Positions 62,237 to 64,000 of a DNA stretch of 64,000 nt are shown piece by piece. The number at the start of each line of letters is the position of its first letter. Position 1 is the stretch's first letter. The notes under the pieces were generated by a model that had not been told where the DNA came from, did no database searches, and saw nothing but the letters and a program-made list of their open reading frames with translations. The translations under genes were made by a program, and so were the position numbers. The stretch lies in the NCBI RefSeq assembly GCF_000802245.2, contig NZ_CP021080.1:2170001-2234000 (forward strand), given 5' to 3'. Source of the DNA: Streptomyces pluripotens (GTDB taxonomy: Bacteria > Actinomycetota > Actinomycetes > Streptomycetales > Streptomycetaceae).

Positions 62237-64000
62237 TCAGCTGGCCGGCAGCTTGGCCAGCTGGTTCTCGATGCGCACGATGTCCTCCTCGGCCTTGGCC
62301 AGACGCGTGCGAATCTTGTCCACGACATGGTCCGGTGCCTTCGCGAGGAACGCCTCGTTGCCCAGCTTGGCATCGGCCTGCTGGCGCTCCTTCTCTGCCG
62401 CCGCCAGGTCCTTCGCGAGGCGCTTGCGCTCGGCGGCCACGTCGATCGTGCCGGAGAGGTCGAGGGCGACCTCGGCACCGGCGACCGGCAAGGTGGCCGT
62501 GGCCGTGAAGGACTCGCCCTCCGGCTGCAGGCGCAGCAGTTGGCGGATAGCGGCCTCGTGCGGGGCGAGGGCGGTGCCGTCCAGCATCAGGCGGGCCGGG
62601 ACGCGCTGGCCGGGCTGGAGGCCCTGGTCGGCGCGGAAACGGCGGACCTCCGTGATGACGGACTGGAGGGTCTCGATCTCCCGCTCGGCGTCGGCGTCAC
62701 GGAAGCCGCTGTCCTGCGGCCAGTCGGCGATGACGACCGACTCGCCGCCGGTCAGCGTCGTCCACAGGGTCTCGGTCACGAACGGGACCACCGGGTGCAG
62801 CAGCCTGAGGGTGACGTCGAGGACCTCGCCCAGGACGCGCTTGCTGACCTCAGCCGGTTCGCCGCCCGCCTGGAAGACGGTCTTGGACAGCTCGACGTAC
62901 CAGTCGAAGACCTCGTCCCACGCGAAGTGGAAGAGGGTGTCGGACAACTTGGCGAACTGGAAGTCGTCGTAGTGCGCGTCGACTTCGGCGACGACGGAGT
63001 TGAGACGGGAGAGGATCCAGCGGTCCGTCGCCGACATCGCTGACGGCGCGGGGAGCGGGCCCTGGACCGTGGCGCCGTTCATCAGCGCGAAGCGAGTGGC
63101 GTTCCAGATCTTGTTGGCGAAATTGCGGGAGCCCTGGACCCAGTCCTCGCCGATCGGAACGTCGACGCCCGGGTTGGCGCCGCGGGCCAAAGTGAAGCGC
63201 AGGGCATCGGAGCCGTACTTGTCCATCCAGTCCAGCGGGTTGACCGCGTTGCCGAAGGACTTCGACATCTTCTTGCCGAACTGGTCGCGGACCATGCCGT
63301 GCAGGGCGATGGTGTGGAACGGCGGGGTGCCGTCCATCGCGTACAGACCGAACATCATCATCCGGGCGACCCAGAAGAAGAGGATGTCGTAGCCGGTGAC
63401 GAGGACGGAGTTCGGGTAGAACTTCGCGAGCGACTCGGTCTGTTCCGGCCAGCCGAGGGTGGAGAAGGGCCACAGGCCGGAGGAGAACCAGGTGTCGAGG
63501 ACGTCGGTGTCCTGGTGCCAGCCCTCGCCGGCCGGAGGCTCCTCGTCGGGACCGACGCACACGGTCTCACCGTTCGGGCCGTACCAGACGGGGATGCGGT
63601 GGCCCCACCACAACTGCCGTGAGATGCACCAGTCGTGGAGGTTGTCGACCCAGTCGAAGTACCGCTTCTCCATCTCCTGGGGATGGATCTTGACGCGACC
63701 GTCGCGGACGGCATCGCCCGCCGCCTTCGCCAGCGGGCCGACCTTGACCCACCACTGCATGGACAGGCGCGGCTCGATGCTGGTCTTGCATCGCGAGCAG
63801 TGGCCGACGGAGTGGACGTAGGGCCGCTTCTCGGCGACGATCCGCCCCTCGGCGCGCAGGGCAGCGACGATGGCGGAGCGGGCCTCCAGCCGATCCAGGC
63901 CTTGGAACGGTCCGTGGGCCGTGATGACCGCGTGTTCGTCCATCACGGTGATGGACGGCAGGTCGTGCCGCTGGCCGATCTCGAAGTCGTTCGGGTCGTG
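62237..64000 (-). CDS. valS: Valyl-tRNA synthetase, C-terminal part (continues beyond window)
   Basis: The frame is open to the right edge, so the N-terminus with the HIGH motif is outside. Visible are part of the editing/catalytic region, CISRQLWWGHRIPVWYG, the KMSKS loop (KKMSKSFGN), the anticodon-binding helical domain (WILSRLNSVVAEVDAHYDDF) and the C-terminal coiled-coil arm (ERKRLAKDLAAAEKERQQAD) typical of class I ValRS. It charges tRNA-Val. Confidence 0.97.
   Translation of the reverse strand, partial: HDPNDFEIGQRHDLPSITVMDEHAVITAHGPFQGLDRLEARSAIVAALRAEGRIVAEKRPYVHSVGHCSRCKTSIEPRLSMQWWVKVGPLAKAAGDAVRDGRVKIHPQEMEKRYFDWVDNLHDWCISRQLWWGHRIPVWYGPNGETVCVGPDEEPPAGEGWHQDTDVLDTWFSSGLWPFSTLGWPEQTESLAKFYPNSVLVTGYDILFFWVARMMMFGLYAMDGTPPFHTIALHGMVRDQFGKKMSKSFGNAVNPLDWMDKYGSDALRFTLARGANPGVDVPIGEDWVQGSRNFANKIWNATRFALMNGATVQGPLPAPSAMSATDRWILSRLNSVVAEVDAHYDDFQFAKLSDTLFHFAWDEVFDWYVELSKTVFQAGGEPAEVSKRVLGEVLDVTLRLLHPVVPFVTETLWTTLTGGESVVIADWPQDSGFRDADAEREIETLQSVITEVRRFRADQGLQPGQRVPARLMLDGTALAPHEAAIRQLLRLQPEGESFTATATLPVAGAEVALDLSGTIDVAAERKRLAKDLAAAEKERQQADAKLGNEAFLAKAPDHVVDKIRTRLAKAEEDIVRIENQLAKLPAS

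Noticed and set aside
60184..62508. 774-codon plus-strand frame opposite folC and DUF4233
   Set aside because: Shadow frame; folC motifs on the minus strand are unambiguous.

Overview
The window is chromosomal DNA of a high-GC Gram-positive bacterium, almost certainly a Streptomyces. The evidence is the extreme third-position GC, the GTG starts, and a conserved actinomycete housekeeping run on the minus strand: valS-folC-DUF4233-ndk-mreB-mreC-mreD-mrdA-rodA-CYTH/CHAD-TIGR03960 radical SAM-DUF2344-rne-nucleotidyltransferase-G1P dehydrogenase-rplU-rpmA-obgE, then proB, proA and two small membrane proteins.

Layout. 1-8.7 kb: M48 peptidase (partial), two related membrane proteins, proA, a glycerophosphotransferase-like membrane protein, a small hypothetical gene and proB. 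8.7-28.7 kb: an accessory island of nested insertion sequences and tandem AICE-like integrative elements. 28.3-35.3 kb: a giant secreted RHS/YD-repeat toxin with a self-cleaving Hint domain. 35.6-37.5 kb: a TagC-like secreted protein and an L,D-transpeptidase-like lipoprotein. 37.5-64 kb: the housekeeping and cell-wall run, ending inside valS.

The most interesting structure is the island. The toxin gene reads leftward and ends with Hint domain, toxin tip, immunity gene. The codons for the Hint residues H-T-Y-Y-V contain a 14-bp sequence (ACATAGTACGTGTG) that occurs exactly at 28663-28676, 20109-20122 and 14997-15010, with an eroded copy near 9147-9160. In its best form it is GCACA-7 nt-TGTGC, which is how tyrosine-recombinase crossover cores look. 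Between consecutive copies lie integrative elements. On the side nearer the toxin, each has the order core, toxin tip, immunity gene, terminator, (integrase, excisionase ...); on the far side each has arm-type repeats and a hairpin next to the following core. The three tips and their immunity genes are unrelated to one another.

My reading is that these elements use the toxin gene itself as attB and carry a replacement toxin tip plus immunity gene in attP. Each integration would put a new warhead on the same RHS toxin and push the previous tip, now without a start codon, out as a silent downstream cassette. Element 2 (20.1-28.7 kb) looks complete, with int, xis, Rep, TraB-like translocase and regulators. 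Element 1 (15.0-20.1 kb) is a rep/tra deletion derivative. An oldest element (9.1-15.0 kb) has been overwritten by ISs. I know of no described system of this exact kind, but I could not search for one.

All family names come from reading motifs. No database search was run. Coordinates of cores, repeats, hairpins and target duplications were read directly from the sequence.
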